A stretch of 41,132 nt of DNA. Source: Hespellia sp. (GTDB lineage Bacteria; Bacillota; Clostridia; Lachnospirales; Lachnospiraceae). The notes under the pieces are model-generated. The model searched no databases. It was not told where the DNA came from and saw only the letters and a program-made list of their open reading frames with translations. How positions within the stretch are numbered: the stretch's first letter is position 1; every line of letters starts with the position of its first letter. Below are positions 8,415 to 14,592 of the stretch, piece after piece. The stretch lies in assembly GCA_028694105.1 (NCBI GenBank), contig JAQUUC010000034.1:1-41132 (forward strand). The letters are read 5' to 3'. The position numbers and the translations under genes were made by a program.

Positions 8415-8444
8415 GTAATTTTAAAGTTTGTATTATAATTTTAA
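8407..8444. promoter_or_regulatory. Tandem 20-bp repeats, putative AraC operator
   Basis: TTTGTATTGTAATTTTAA (8407-8424) recurs with one mismatch as TTTGTATTATAATTTTAA (8427-8444), exactly 20 bp apart. The first copy matches the repeat between the symporter and the AraC gene (1321-1335) over 15 identical bases. The two sites are 7 kb apart and flank the rest of the locus. Confidence 0.65.
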
Positions 8445-8476
8445 GTTTATTTGTGTGGCAGGGATCGTTTCAATTG

Positions 8477-8522
8477 AAAAGAGGCAATATTGGAAATGTT
8501 CACACATTTCAATATTACCTCT
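8477..8522 (-). terminator. Terminator of the AGCS symporter gene
   Basis: A long stem pairs GAGGCAATATTGGAAATGT (8481-8499) with 8504-8522, with one mismatch and one bulge and a 4-nt loop. On the minus strand it is followed by TTTT. It lies about 20 nt after the symporter stop and also separates it from the GH78 promoter. Confidence 0.7.
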
Positions 8523-8542
8523 CCACACATTTACTCTCTCTT

Positions 8543-9949
8543 TTATTTTTCTTTCATTCTTTTAAAGTAATCCTTCGACTCGCTTACAACGACATTGCTC
8601 AGCCAGATCAAAGCAATCAAGTTCGGAATCGCCATCAGCGCATTGAAGATATCTGCGATATTCCATACAGCGGCAACCGTCATATATGGTCCGAAGAATA
8701 CGGCGGCAATGTATAACCAGCGGTAAGTCTTCACTGCTGTCTGATTACGATTTGATAAATACTCAAGACAGCGTTCACCATAATAATTCCATCCGAGAAT
8801 TGTCGTAAATGCAAAGAATACCAGACAAAGCATCAGTGCAAATGAAGATATAACCGGTGAGAATGGAAGTCCCTTCTGGAATGCGGCTGTTGTAATTGCA
8901 ACACCTTCCAGCCCTATGTTCCATGTTCCCATGATTACAATCGAAAGTCCGGTCATGGTACAGATGACGATTGTATCAATAAATGTACCAGTCATTGTAA
9001 CCAGACCCTGACGGACCGGTTCTTTCGTCTGTGCCGCAGCGGCTGCGATCGGTGCGCTACCGAGGCCGGCCTCATTGGAGAAGATACCTCTCGCAATACC
9101 CTTCTGCATGGCAACGATCATACTTCCGGCAACACCACCCGCAAGTGCACTGCCTGTAAATGCTGATTTTACAATTGTTACAAGTGCCGCAGGAATTGCA
9201 CTGATATGTGTAATTAAAATGATAAATGCAAATACAAAATATAACACTGCCATAAATGGAACAACGACTTCCGATACTTTCGCAATTCTCTTCAGTCCGC
9301 CGATAACAACAAGTCCAACGCAGAATGTCAGCACCAGACATGTAATAACAGTTGCAATGGAATACCGGTTTCCAAACAGGCTGACCGTGTTCTGCATATT
9401 CGGATCAAAAAAGTTCGTCACTGCGGATGCGATACCATTGACCTGTGTAAATGTACCGATTCCAAGAAGTCCGACTCCAGCACCGAAAAATGCAAAAATC
9501 TTCGCAAGCCATCTCCACTGTTTTCCCATACCATTTTCAATATAGTAGAAAGGTCCGCCAAGTACATGACCGTCTTCGTCAATTGTACGATACTTAATTG
9601 CCAGAAGTCCTTCTGCATACTTCGTAGCCATTCCAAAGAATGCCGCCACGATCATCCAGAATAACGCTCCCGGACCACCTGCTGCAAGTGCAGTCGCAAC
9701 ACCGACAATGTTACCGGTTCCGATCGTTGCCGATAATGCTGTACAAAGCGCTCCAAAACTTGTAACCTCTCCTGAACCGTCTTCTTCATTTTTGATCATG
9801 AATTTCAGGGCTTTTCCCAGATGTCTTATCTGTAATAAACCCAAACGAATTGTTAAATAGATTCCTGTTGCCAGAATCAGAACGATGAGCGGGATTCCCC
9901 ATACGAACCCATCAAACCACGTGATAAAATCATTAATTGCTGTAAACAT
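8543..9949 (-). CDS. AGCS-family Na+:alanine/glycine symporter
   Basis: 468 residues from the ATG at 9949, with GGAGG 11 nt upstream. An ATG at 9967 overlaps the riboswitch 3' end and is less likely. Family marks include ALSATIGTGNIVGVATALAAGGPGALFWM near residue 75, ATKYAEGLLAIKYR, the GIARGIFSNEAGLGSAPIAAAA stretch and a C-terminal WNYYGERCLEYL. About 11 membrane helices are visible, and the length is normal for the family (450-490). It moves alanine or glycine with Na+ across the cytoplasmic membrane. The glycine riboswitch directly upstream makes glycine the probable regulatory ligand. It is a single-gene transcript bounded by the hairpin near 8.5 kb. Confidence 0.93.
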   Translation of the reverse strand: MFTAINDFITWFDGFVWGIPLIVLILATGIYLTIRLGLLQIRHLGKALKFMIKNEEDGSGEVTSFGALCTALSATIGTGNIVGVATALAAGGPGALFWMIVAAFFGMATKYAEGLLAIKYRTIDEDGHVLGGPFYYIENGMGKQWRWLAKIFAFFGAGVGLLGIGTFTQVNGIASAVTNFFDPNMQNTVSLFGNRYSIATVITCLVLTFCVGLVVIGGLKRIAKVSEVVVPFMAVLYFVFAFIILITHISAIPAALVTIVKSAFTGSALAGGVAGSMIVAMQKGIARGIFSNEAGLGSAPIAAAAAQTKEPVRQGLVTMTGTFIDTIVICTMTGLSIVIMGTWNIGLEGVAITTAAFQKGLPFSPVISSFALMLCLVFFAFTTILGWNYYGERCLEYLSNRNQTAVKTYRWLYIAAVFFGPYMTVAAVWNIADIFNALMAIPNLIALIWLSNVVVSESKDYFKRMKEK

Positions 9950-9961
9950 TTTTTTCTTTTC

Positions 9962-10055
9962 CTCCATCCTTTTGCCTGAGAGACTAACAAAAAGTCACGA
10001 TCTTTTTGCGTACACCTTCGGCGCTCATTTTATTGCATGAGACTCTCCTGAGTTT
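9962..10055 (-). ncRNA. Glycine riboswitch, single aptamer
   Basis: On the minus strand the leader reads ACTCAGGAGAG, then GCGCCGAAGG, then TCTCTCAGGCAAAAGGA. These are the conserved core segments of a glycine aptamer, in order and with fitting spacing. Only one aptamer is present: the promoter at 10070-10098 leaves no room upstream, and 3' of the core there are only about 15 nt to the start codon. The GGAGG ribosome binding site (9965 to 9961) abuts the last conserved segment, next to where P1 would close with ACTC, so control of translation by masking the site is plausible. Whether glycine turns the gene on or off cannot be read from sequence. Confidence 0.9.
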
Positions 10056-10069
10056 TGACATACTCCAAT

Positions 10070-10098
10070 AATTTATCACAGATTTTTTCAGTTTACAA
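10070..10098 (-). promoter_or_regulatory. Promoter of the glycine riboswitch-AGCS transcript
   Basis: Minus-strand -35 TTGTAA (10098 to 10093), 17-bp spacer, -10 TAAATT (10075 to 10070). Transcription would begin near 10063, just before the aptamer. Confidence 0.5.
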
Positions 10099-10166
10099 GA
10101 GTAAAGTACTAAATCGAACAAATTTTAGGTAATATTATTAAATTTTTCTGTTTTTTCCTTTTCCAG

Positions 10167-10195
10167 TTGTTCCTTTTCACTCTTTCGTGTATAAT
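10167..10195 (+). promoter_or_regulatory. Promoter of the small P-loop gene
   Basis: TTGTTC (10167-10172), 17-bp spacer, perfect -10 TATAAT (10190-10195). It is followed by a ~55-nt leader and an AAAGGAGA site before the ATG at 10255. Confidence 0.6.
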
Positions 10196-10254
10196 GAAAC
10201 TAATCATTAAATGAGCTGAAGAACTCAAATAAAACACATAAAGGAGATAGTGCC

Positions 10255-10674
10255 ATGGTTAATTTAATTACAGGCCCTAAAGGCAGCGGAAAAACACAAC
10301 AAATGATCGAGTTAGCAAACGAGGCGGTTAAGACAACGGACGGAAATGTGGTCTTAATCAAGAAAAGTCACAAGGATACATTGAGCGTAGATTTTAATGT
10401 TCGCGCAATCTGTATGGCAGATTATGTTGACATTACAAAAGTGGATGAGTTCGTAGGTTTCTTATATGGTATGGTTGCAGGCAACAACGATATCGAGACA
10501 ATTCTTATTGACGGCATATTAAAACAAGCCGACATCACATTGGATAAACTTCCAAAGTTCATTGACACTCTGAAAAAAATTTCAAAAGATAATAAAATTG
10601 AATTTTACATAAGTGTAAGTGCAACACAGGACCAGATGACCGGCGTTGATTTTTCTGATTGCAAAATTCTTTAA
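10255..10674 (+). CDS. Small P-loop NTPase of unknown function
   Basis: 139 residues from the ATG at 10255, with AAAGGAGA upstream. A Walker A, GPKGSGKT, sits at residues 7-14, and a hydrophobic strand ending in Asp86 (ETILIDG) is a fair Walker B. The protein is little more than a minimal nucleotide-binding core: no helicase, kinase or transport motifs follow, and it has no membrane segment. Similar short proteins occur in Clostridia and are sometimes labelled ATP-binding or loosely PilT-like; I do not assign a function. It has its own promoter and a strong terminator shared with the convergent small gene, so it is monocistronic. It could be a dNMP-kinase-like or regulatory ATPase, but the lid and base-binding residues are not recognisable. 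Confidence 0.8.
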   Translation: MVNLITGPKGSGKTQQMIELANEAVKTTDGNVVLIKKSHKDTLSVDFNVRAICMADYVDITKVDEFVGFLYGMVAGNNDIETILIDGILKQADITLDKLPKFIDTLKKISKDNKIEFYISVSATQDQMTGVDFSDCKIL

Positions 10675-10693
10675 GTAATAATGTTAAGATGAT

Positions 10694-10749
10694 AAAAGTG
10701 GCTGTCGCATTAGCTGAAAATCAGCTTCATGCGTCAGCCACTTTTTATT
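10694..10749. terminator. Bidirectional terminator
   Basis: A long stem pairs AAAGTGGCTG (from about 10695) with CAGCCACTTT (ending about 10744), with further pairing CGCAT/ATGCG and AGCTGA/TCAGCT inside. T tracts follow on the plus strand (CTTTTTATTTTT) and on the minus strand (TTTTATC). It serves the P-loop gene and the minus-strand radical SAM group. Confidence 0.85.
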
Positions 10750-10756
10750 TTTACTC

Positions 10757-10843
10757 TTAATCTTCTTTTATCATGCAGAATGAGCAGATTGCAACTCCTG
10801 CAATCGCTGCAATTGCAACAATTCCTAAAATCATTTTCTTCAT
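10757..10843 (-). CDS. 28-residue single-span membrane peptide
   Basis: An ATG at 10843, 6 nt after a strong GGAGGAG site, opens 28 codons ending in TAA at 10757. The peptide has Lys2-Lys3, an uninterrupted hydrophobic stretch rich in Ile, Ala and Val (about 4-25, with Cys20 and Cys23) and a charged tail K-E-D. This is a classic single-pass small membrane protein. It lies 112 nt after the radical SAM stop and ends right before the bidirectional terminator, so it is the last gene of the pyridoxamine-kinase/rSAM group or has its own promoter (TTGCTT and TATTAC, 17 bp apart, near 10.9 kb). Function is unknown. A type I-like toxin, a small regulator or a modified peptide are all possible. Confidence 0.65.
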   Translation of the reverse strand: MKKMILGIVAIAAIAGVAICSFCMIKED

Positions 10844-10955
10844 CTTTCACTCCTCCTCGCCTATTACTTGTCTGATTAATCTATTCTTATTGTAATACGT
10901 TTTCCGGCGAAATTAAGCAAAAAATAATTTATTCTTTCTGCCCCGAGTTTTATAT

Positions 10956-11570
10956 CTAGTCCACCCATTCACGAATGCGGTATGTCACACCAAGTGTTTT
11001 GCATATCCTGCGGCATTCTTCTTCCTCATCCTTCGTCAGGGTTGTCTCCACGGTAGTCATAACAACATTTGGCACATACTGCACCGCTTCTTTTGCAAAG
11101 GAAAGCATGGCATCATAGGAAATGTCTCCAAATTTGCTCCTTACCAGTTCGTGATACCGTTTTTTATTCGGCGTGTTGAGACTGATGGATACAGTATCGA
11201 TCAAACCTTTCAAAGACGGCGTAATGTCTCTGTCATTGACAAGATTCCCCAGACCATTGGTATTGATTCGTGTCTTAATATCGTACTGCTCCTTTGCGTA
11301 TTTCGCGACCTTAAGCAACAGATCAATCCGCTCTGTCGGCTCACCGAACCCGCAGAAAACAAGCTCCGTATATTTTGTCATGTCAAACTTTTTGAATTCT
11401 TCTTTTACTTCGTCAAATGACGGCTCATGATCCAGCCACAATGGATTTGAATTTTCCATGTGATCTCTTGTCTGTCTCAGGCAGAAGGTACATGCACATG
11501 GACATCGATTCGTCAGATTTACATATAATCCACCATGTACTTCATATAAAATTGTCTCTGCTTTTTTCAT
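10956..11570 (-). CDS. TatD-associated radical SAM protein
   Basis: 204 residues from the ATG at 11570. The start ETILYEVHGGLYVNLTNRCPCACTFC carries the Cx3Cx2C cluster motif (Cys23, Cys27, Cys30, with an extra Cys25) that binds the SAM-cleaving [4Fe-4S]. FCGFGEPTER is the GGE-like SAM-binding stretch, and TRINTNGLGN follows. This pattern and the short length match the family linked to tatD genes (TIGR04038 type), whose substrate is unknown. No tatD is in the window. The gene follows pyridoxamine kinase by 59 nt on the same strand and precedes a 28-residue membrane peptide. The enzyme lacks a SPASM domain, so evidence for peptide maturation is only positional. Confidence 0.88.
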   Translation of the reverse strand: MKKAETILYEVHGGLYVNLTNRCPCACTFCLRQTRDHMENSNPLWLDHEPSFDEVKEEFKKFDMTKYTELVFCGFGEPTERIDLLLKVAKYAKEQYDIKTRINTNGLGNLVNDRDITPSLKGLIDTVSISLNTPNKKRYHELVRSKFGDISYDAMLSFAKEAVQYVPNVVMTTVETTLTKDEEEECRRICKTLGVTYRIREWVD

Positions 11571-11629
11571 TTCTCACTTCATCCTCTCTGTTGTGTTTCT
11601 ATCGCTCTCATGCTTCTGTCATATTTTAA

Positions 11630-12466
11630 TTATCTTCGGTATAAGGTGTGCAGGACTTCCTCAAAACATACCCCGTCTGTAAGCGGGATATCCAGTTCAT
11701 TGGATCTTACAATACATTTCTTAATAAATTTCGATGCTTTTCGAACCGATTCATCAAACGCAACACCGTTTACTGCATCTGCTGCCAGCACGGATGCAAA
11801 GATATCTCCTGTTCCGGAGCGTTCATTTCCTATCCGCTGCACTTTCTGAATCGAAGATTCCTTGCCCTGCTCATAACATAAGTTCGCAATAAAGCTCTTC
11901 TGTGGGATTCCGGTAATGACGACCTTCTGCGGTCCCTGCTTTGCAAGCGTTTCTGCCATACAGATGATTTCCTTTGTCCGCCAGCTTTTCTTATACTCGG
12001 TGTCCGTCAGGATGCACGCCTCTGTGATATTCGGTGTCAGGATATCCGCATACTGCACCAGCTCTTTCATTTTCGCGCACATTTCCGCTGTATATGTGGA
12101 ATATGTCTTTCCATGATCTCCCATGACCGGGTCGATCAGAACCACGGTGTCTTTCCGTTTAAAACTCCGGATAAAATCACTTACAATCTGAATCTGCTGC
12201 GCCGACCCAAGGAATCCACTGCAGATTCCATTAAAATGCAGGTCCAGCTTTTTCCATTCTTCCATATACGGCACCATCTTGTCCGTAAAATCTTCCATAT
12301 AATAGCTCGCAAATCCGGTATGATTCGAAAAAATCGAAGTTGGCAGCGGGCAGCACTGCACTTTCATTGTTGAGATAATTGGGAGCGCAACCACCAGCGA
12401 GCATCTGCCAAAGCCCGACAAATCATTGATGAGCGCAATTTTCTTTTGATGATTATGTGATGACAT
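11630..12466 (-). CDS. Pyridoxamine/pyridoxal kinase (PfkB/ThiD-like)
   Basis: 278 residues from the ATG at 12466, with AAAGGA upstream. A longer frame opening at 12550 overlaps the promoter region and adds an unconserved leader. The product starts KKIALINDLSGFGRCSLVVALPI and includes PTSIFSNHTGF, a DPVMGDHG stretch, LTPNITEACILT and the ribokinase-superfamily signature SGTGDIFASVLAA with its catalytic Asp. These features match ATP-dependent pyridoxal/pyridoxamine kinases of the vitamin B6 salvage pathway, which make PLP or PMP in the cytosol. I give no symbol because pdxK and pdxY cannot be told apart here. It is the first gene of a probable transcript with the radical SAM gene. PLP-dependent TrpB2 is encoded further along, but the two are not linked. 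Confidence 0.88.
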   Translation of the reverse strand: MSSHNHQKKIALINDLSGFGRCSLVVALPIISTMKVQCCPLPTSIFSNHTGFASYYMEDFTDKMVPYMEEWKKLDLHFNGICSGFLGSAQQIQIVSDFIRSFKRKDTVVLIDPVMGDHGKTYSTYTAEMCAKMKELVQYADILTPNITEACILTDTEYKKSWRTKEIICMAETLAKQGPQKVVITGIPQKSFIANLCYEQGKESSIQKVQRIGNERSGTGDIFASVLAADAVNGVAFDESVRKASKFIKKCIVRSNELDIPLTDGVCFEEVLHTLYRR

Positions 12467-12627
12467 AAGATATGTCCTTTCCTTGTCTGTATTTATATAG
12501 GGCAATTCGCCCTCTGAATCACGATCTGCTATCAGAATATTTTTTATCATATCACAAAGTGGTCATTCTTGTATAGCCAGTTTTGATTCGTTTAGCCATG
12601 CCAGTTCATTTTTTCCTGCACGATTCC

Positions 12628-12647
12628 GCGCAAATTTTATATTGCGC
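12628..12647. promoter_or_regulatory. GCGCAA/TTGCGC inverted repeat upstream of the orphan nuclease gene
   Basis: A perfect 6-bp inverted repeat (12628-12633 and 12642-12647) with an AT-only 8-bp centre lies 56 bp before the ATG at 12703, in otherwise AT-rich DNA. It could be an operator. No protein is assigned. Confidence 0.3.
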
Positions 12648-12702
12648 AGATTCTACTATTTCATTTTAAAAAATTTTAAAGAATTTTAGGAGGTACAAAA
12701 CA

Positions 12703-13482
12703 ATGAACAATCAAACACTTAGAAACCAAAAGCTGACCATTACGAGGCAAATAAATGTCCTAAAACAAAAGCTGAAAACACTTCCAAAAGACGAACTTCT
12801 CTGCTGCAAATGCGGAAATTACACGAATTGGTACAAAAGTAATGGCGCAGCCCCTATTTATATCAAAAAGAAGAACCGACAGCTGGCGGAAAAACTGGCG
12901 CTTAAGAAATACTGTTCGCTGCAGCTGGAAGAGCTCACCCGGCAATTACATTTCTTGAATCAATACCTTGAAAATTGTGAAAAAATACCGGATGCATCTC
13001 AGCGTTTACTAGAGGAAGCTTCCCCTTACAAAGAGCTTTTACTCCCTTATTTTCAAACCATGTCAAAGGAATTATCGCAGTGGGCTGCAGCGGACTATGA
13101 ACATAATTCCAATTACCCGGAAAGCTTGATTCATAAAACCTTAGCAGGTCACATGGTTCGTTCTAAATCAGAGGTAATGATTGCCAATGCACTGTTTCGT
13201 GGCAAAGTACCTTATCGATATGAAGCAGCTCTCCATCTGGATGACGGAACCTTTTATCCGGATTTCACAATTCTTCACCCCCACTCGCAGGAAATCTTTT
13301 ACTGGGAACATTTTGGGTTAATGGATAAGCAGTCTTATCGTGATAGTGCTTTTAACAAGCTCAAAATATTTGCTGATCACGGGATTATTCCATCTGTCAA
13401 CTTCATTACAACATTTGAAACCGCCGCGCATCCGGTCGACTCGGAAAATATTCAGAAGATCATTCAAGACACTTTTCTTTAA
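12703..13482 (+). CDS. Orphan PD-(D/E)XK-like protein with coiled-coil N-terminus
   Basis: 259 residues from the ATG at 12703, behind a strong TAGGAGG. Residues 1-100 are charged and helical (probable coiled coil) with a short Cys motif, CCKCGNY, near 34-40. From about 150 a restriction-endonuclease-like fold is suggested by RSKSEVMIANAL (Glu157), FYPDFTI (Asp187) and FYWEHFG (Glu202, with His203 in place of the usual Lys). This E...PDF...WEH pattern occurs in predicted nucleases of Firmicutes, sometimes fused to helicases; here it stands alone. It has its own AT-rich upstream region and is convergent with pflA. DNA cleavage is inference. No methylase or helicase partner is adjacent. Confidence 0.72.
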   Translation: MNNQTLRNQKLTITRQINVLKQKLKTLPKDELLCCKCGNYTNWYKSNGAAPIYIKKKNRQLAEKLALKKYCSLQLEELTRQLHFLNQYLENCEKIPDASQRLLEEASPYKELLLPYFQTMSKELSQWAAADYEHNSNYPESLIHKTLAGHMVRSKSEVMIANALFRGKVPYRYEAALHLDDGTFYPDFTILHPHSQEIFYWEHFGLMDKQSYRDSAFNKLKIFADHGIIPSVNFITTFETAAHPVDSENIQKIIQDTFL

Positions 13483-13557
13483 ATAAGCTAGTTTACATAC
13501 ATTTTTCAAGAAAATCTCTTCATTTCTAATAAGAATTGAGTCATAGAATAGCTTATT
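13482..13557. repeat. 9-bp inverted repeat downstream of the orphan nuclease gene
   Basis: AATAAGCTA (13482-13490) begins at the last base of the nuclease stop codon, and its inverse TAGCTTATT lies at 13549-13557. The long spacer (58 bp) makes a terminator unlikely. It may be a chance repeat or the edge of a small degenerate element. Confidence 0.3.
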
Positions 13558-13571
13558 CTGTAAAAAATACA

Positions 13572-13640
13572 TGTTGCTTGCATATTTACAGACACTTTCC
13601 TATTATTCCTCTGTAAAAAGTGCAAGCAACACATGATTTT
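13572..13640 (+). terminator. Long stem-loop, probable terminator of the orphan nuclease gene
   Basis: TGTTGCTTGCA (13572-13582) pairs with TGCAAGCAACA (13621-13631), and TTTACAGA with TCTGTAAA inside it, around a 17-nt loop. ATTTTTAT follows a few bases later on the plus strand. The stem is longer than needed for termination, so a structured RNA or a mobile-element scar is an alternative. Confidence 0.5.
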
Positions 13641-13705
13641 TATAGAAATTCCGATTCTGCGCTTGTTTTTCATGAACTTTTCGATAGTTTTTCTTTAAAC
13701 AACCA

Positions 13706-13752
13706 CAAAAAGGCAGCCAAATCGCCATCAAAACGCCGATTCAGCTGCCTTT
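13706..13752 (-). terminator. Terminator of pflA
   Basis: On the minus strand AAAGGCAGC (13752 to 13744) pairs with GCTGCCTTT (13717 to 13709), with an inner AATCG/CGATT pairing, followed by a run of T. It starts about 20 nt past the pflA stop. Confidence 0.8.
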
Positions 13753-13772
13753 CCTATTCTCTTCTGTCATTT

Positions 13773-14498
13773 CTACTTCGTCAATATCTCAAGTGCATTC
13801 TCCACCCGCTCTTTCGTCGGTGGGTTTACACCTTTCAGCGGATACTCAAGCCCTAATTCTTCCCACTTGAATGTTCCCAGTGTATGGTATGGCAGGACAT
13901 CGACTCTCGTAACGGTCTTGAGCGTATCGATAAACGCGCGAAGACGCTTCAGATACACATCATTATCACTTCCGCCCGGTACTAGGACATGACGGATCCA
14001 CATTGCCTTTCCGGTGTCTGAGAGATACGTTGCCATCTCCAGAATATTCTTGTTCGAGAATCCGGTCAGAATCTTATGCTGCTCATCATCAATCTGTTTG
14101 ATATCAAGCATGACAAGATCTGTATACTCCATCAACTTTGTAAACTTTGAAAAGAAAGGCTCTTCTCTTGTAAACGGGTTGCCGCTGGTATCAAGTGTTG
14201 TGTGAACCCCTTTCGCTTTCGCCTTTTGGAACAATTCTGTCACGAAATCAATCTGCATCAAGGGCTCTCCGCCGCTGACCGTGATACCGCCCTCTGCTCC
14301 CCAGTATGGTTTGTATTTCAATGCTTTCTTAAGCAGTTCATCTACTTCATAAGGTGTTCCTTTGTCCATCTTCCATGTGTCCGGATTATGGCAGAACTGG
14401 CAGCGCATCGGACATCCGGTTGTAAAAATTACATATCTCACTCCCGGTCCGTCAGCAGCTCCAAAGCTTTCTAATGAATGAATATATCCTGTCGTCAT
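13773..14498 (-). CDS. pflA: Pyruvate formate-lyase activating enzyme
   Basis: 241 residues from the ATG at 14498, preceded by GAAGGAGA. The radical SAM cluster motif Cx3Cx2C is at Cys29, Cys33 and Cys36 in FTTGCPMRCQFCHNPDTW, typical of glycyl-radical activases. GGITVSGGEPLMQ carries the SAM-binding GGE, and VMLDIKQIDDEQH follows. The enzyme uses SAM and a [4Fe-4S] cluster to make the glycyl radical on PflB in the anaerobic cytosol. The gene lies directly downstream of pflB, separated by a small stem-loop that probably lowers its expression relative to pflB. The length is normal and there is no ferredoxin insert, so it is a class-typical PFL activase and not a choline or glycerol activase. 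Confidence 0.95.
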   Translation of the reverse strand: MTTGYIHSLESFGAADGPGVRYVIFTTGCPMRCQFCHNPDTWKMDKGTPYEVDELLKKALKYKPYWGAEGGITVSGGEPLMQIDFVTELFQKAKAKGVHTTLDTSGNPFTREEPFFSKFTKLMEYTDLVMLDIKQIDDEQHKILTGFSNKNILEMATYLSDTGKAMWIRHVLVPGGSDNDVYLKRLRAFIDTLKTVTRVDVLPYHTLGTFKWEELGLEYPLKGVNPPTKERVENALEILTK

Positions 14499-14537
14499 AT
14501 GATTCTCCTTCTATGTTATATGATAACCGTTTCAGAT

Positions 14538-14572
14538 AAAGAAAATGCCTGCAAAATGCAGGCGTTTTCTTT
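14538..14572 (-). terminator. Stem-loop between pflB and pflA (partial terminator)
   Basis: AAAGAAAA and GCCTGCA pair with TGCAGGC and TTTTCTTT, with one mismatch and a tight AAA loop. On the minus strand it is followed by a broken T run. It is about 20 nt after the pflB stop and 40 nt before the pflA start, so it probably attenuates read-through or stabilises the pflB mRNA end. Confidence 0.65.
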
Positions 14573-14592
14573 GATATAACTATAACTTATAA

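Noticed and set aside
8387-8716. A 109-codon plus-strand frame across the GH78 promoter and AGCS terminator
   Set aside because: It spans a promoter, operator repeats and a terminator hairpin and then runs antisense to the symporter. No start signal.
13482-13640. A complete MITE or insertion sequence after the orphan nuclease gene
   Set aside because: The two inverted repeats are not nested in one element, no target-site duplication is evident and no transposase is present.
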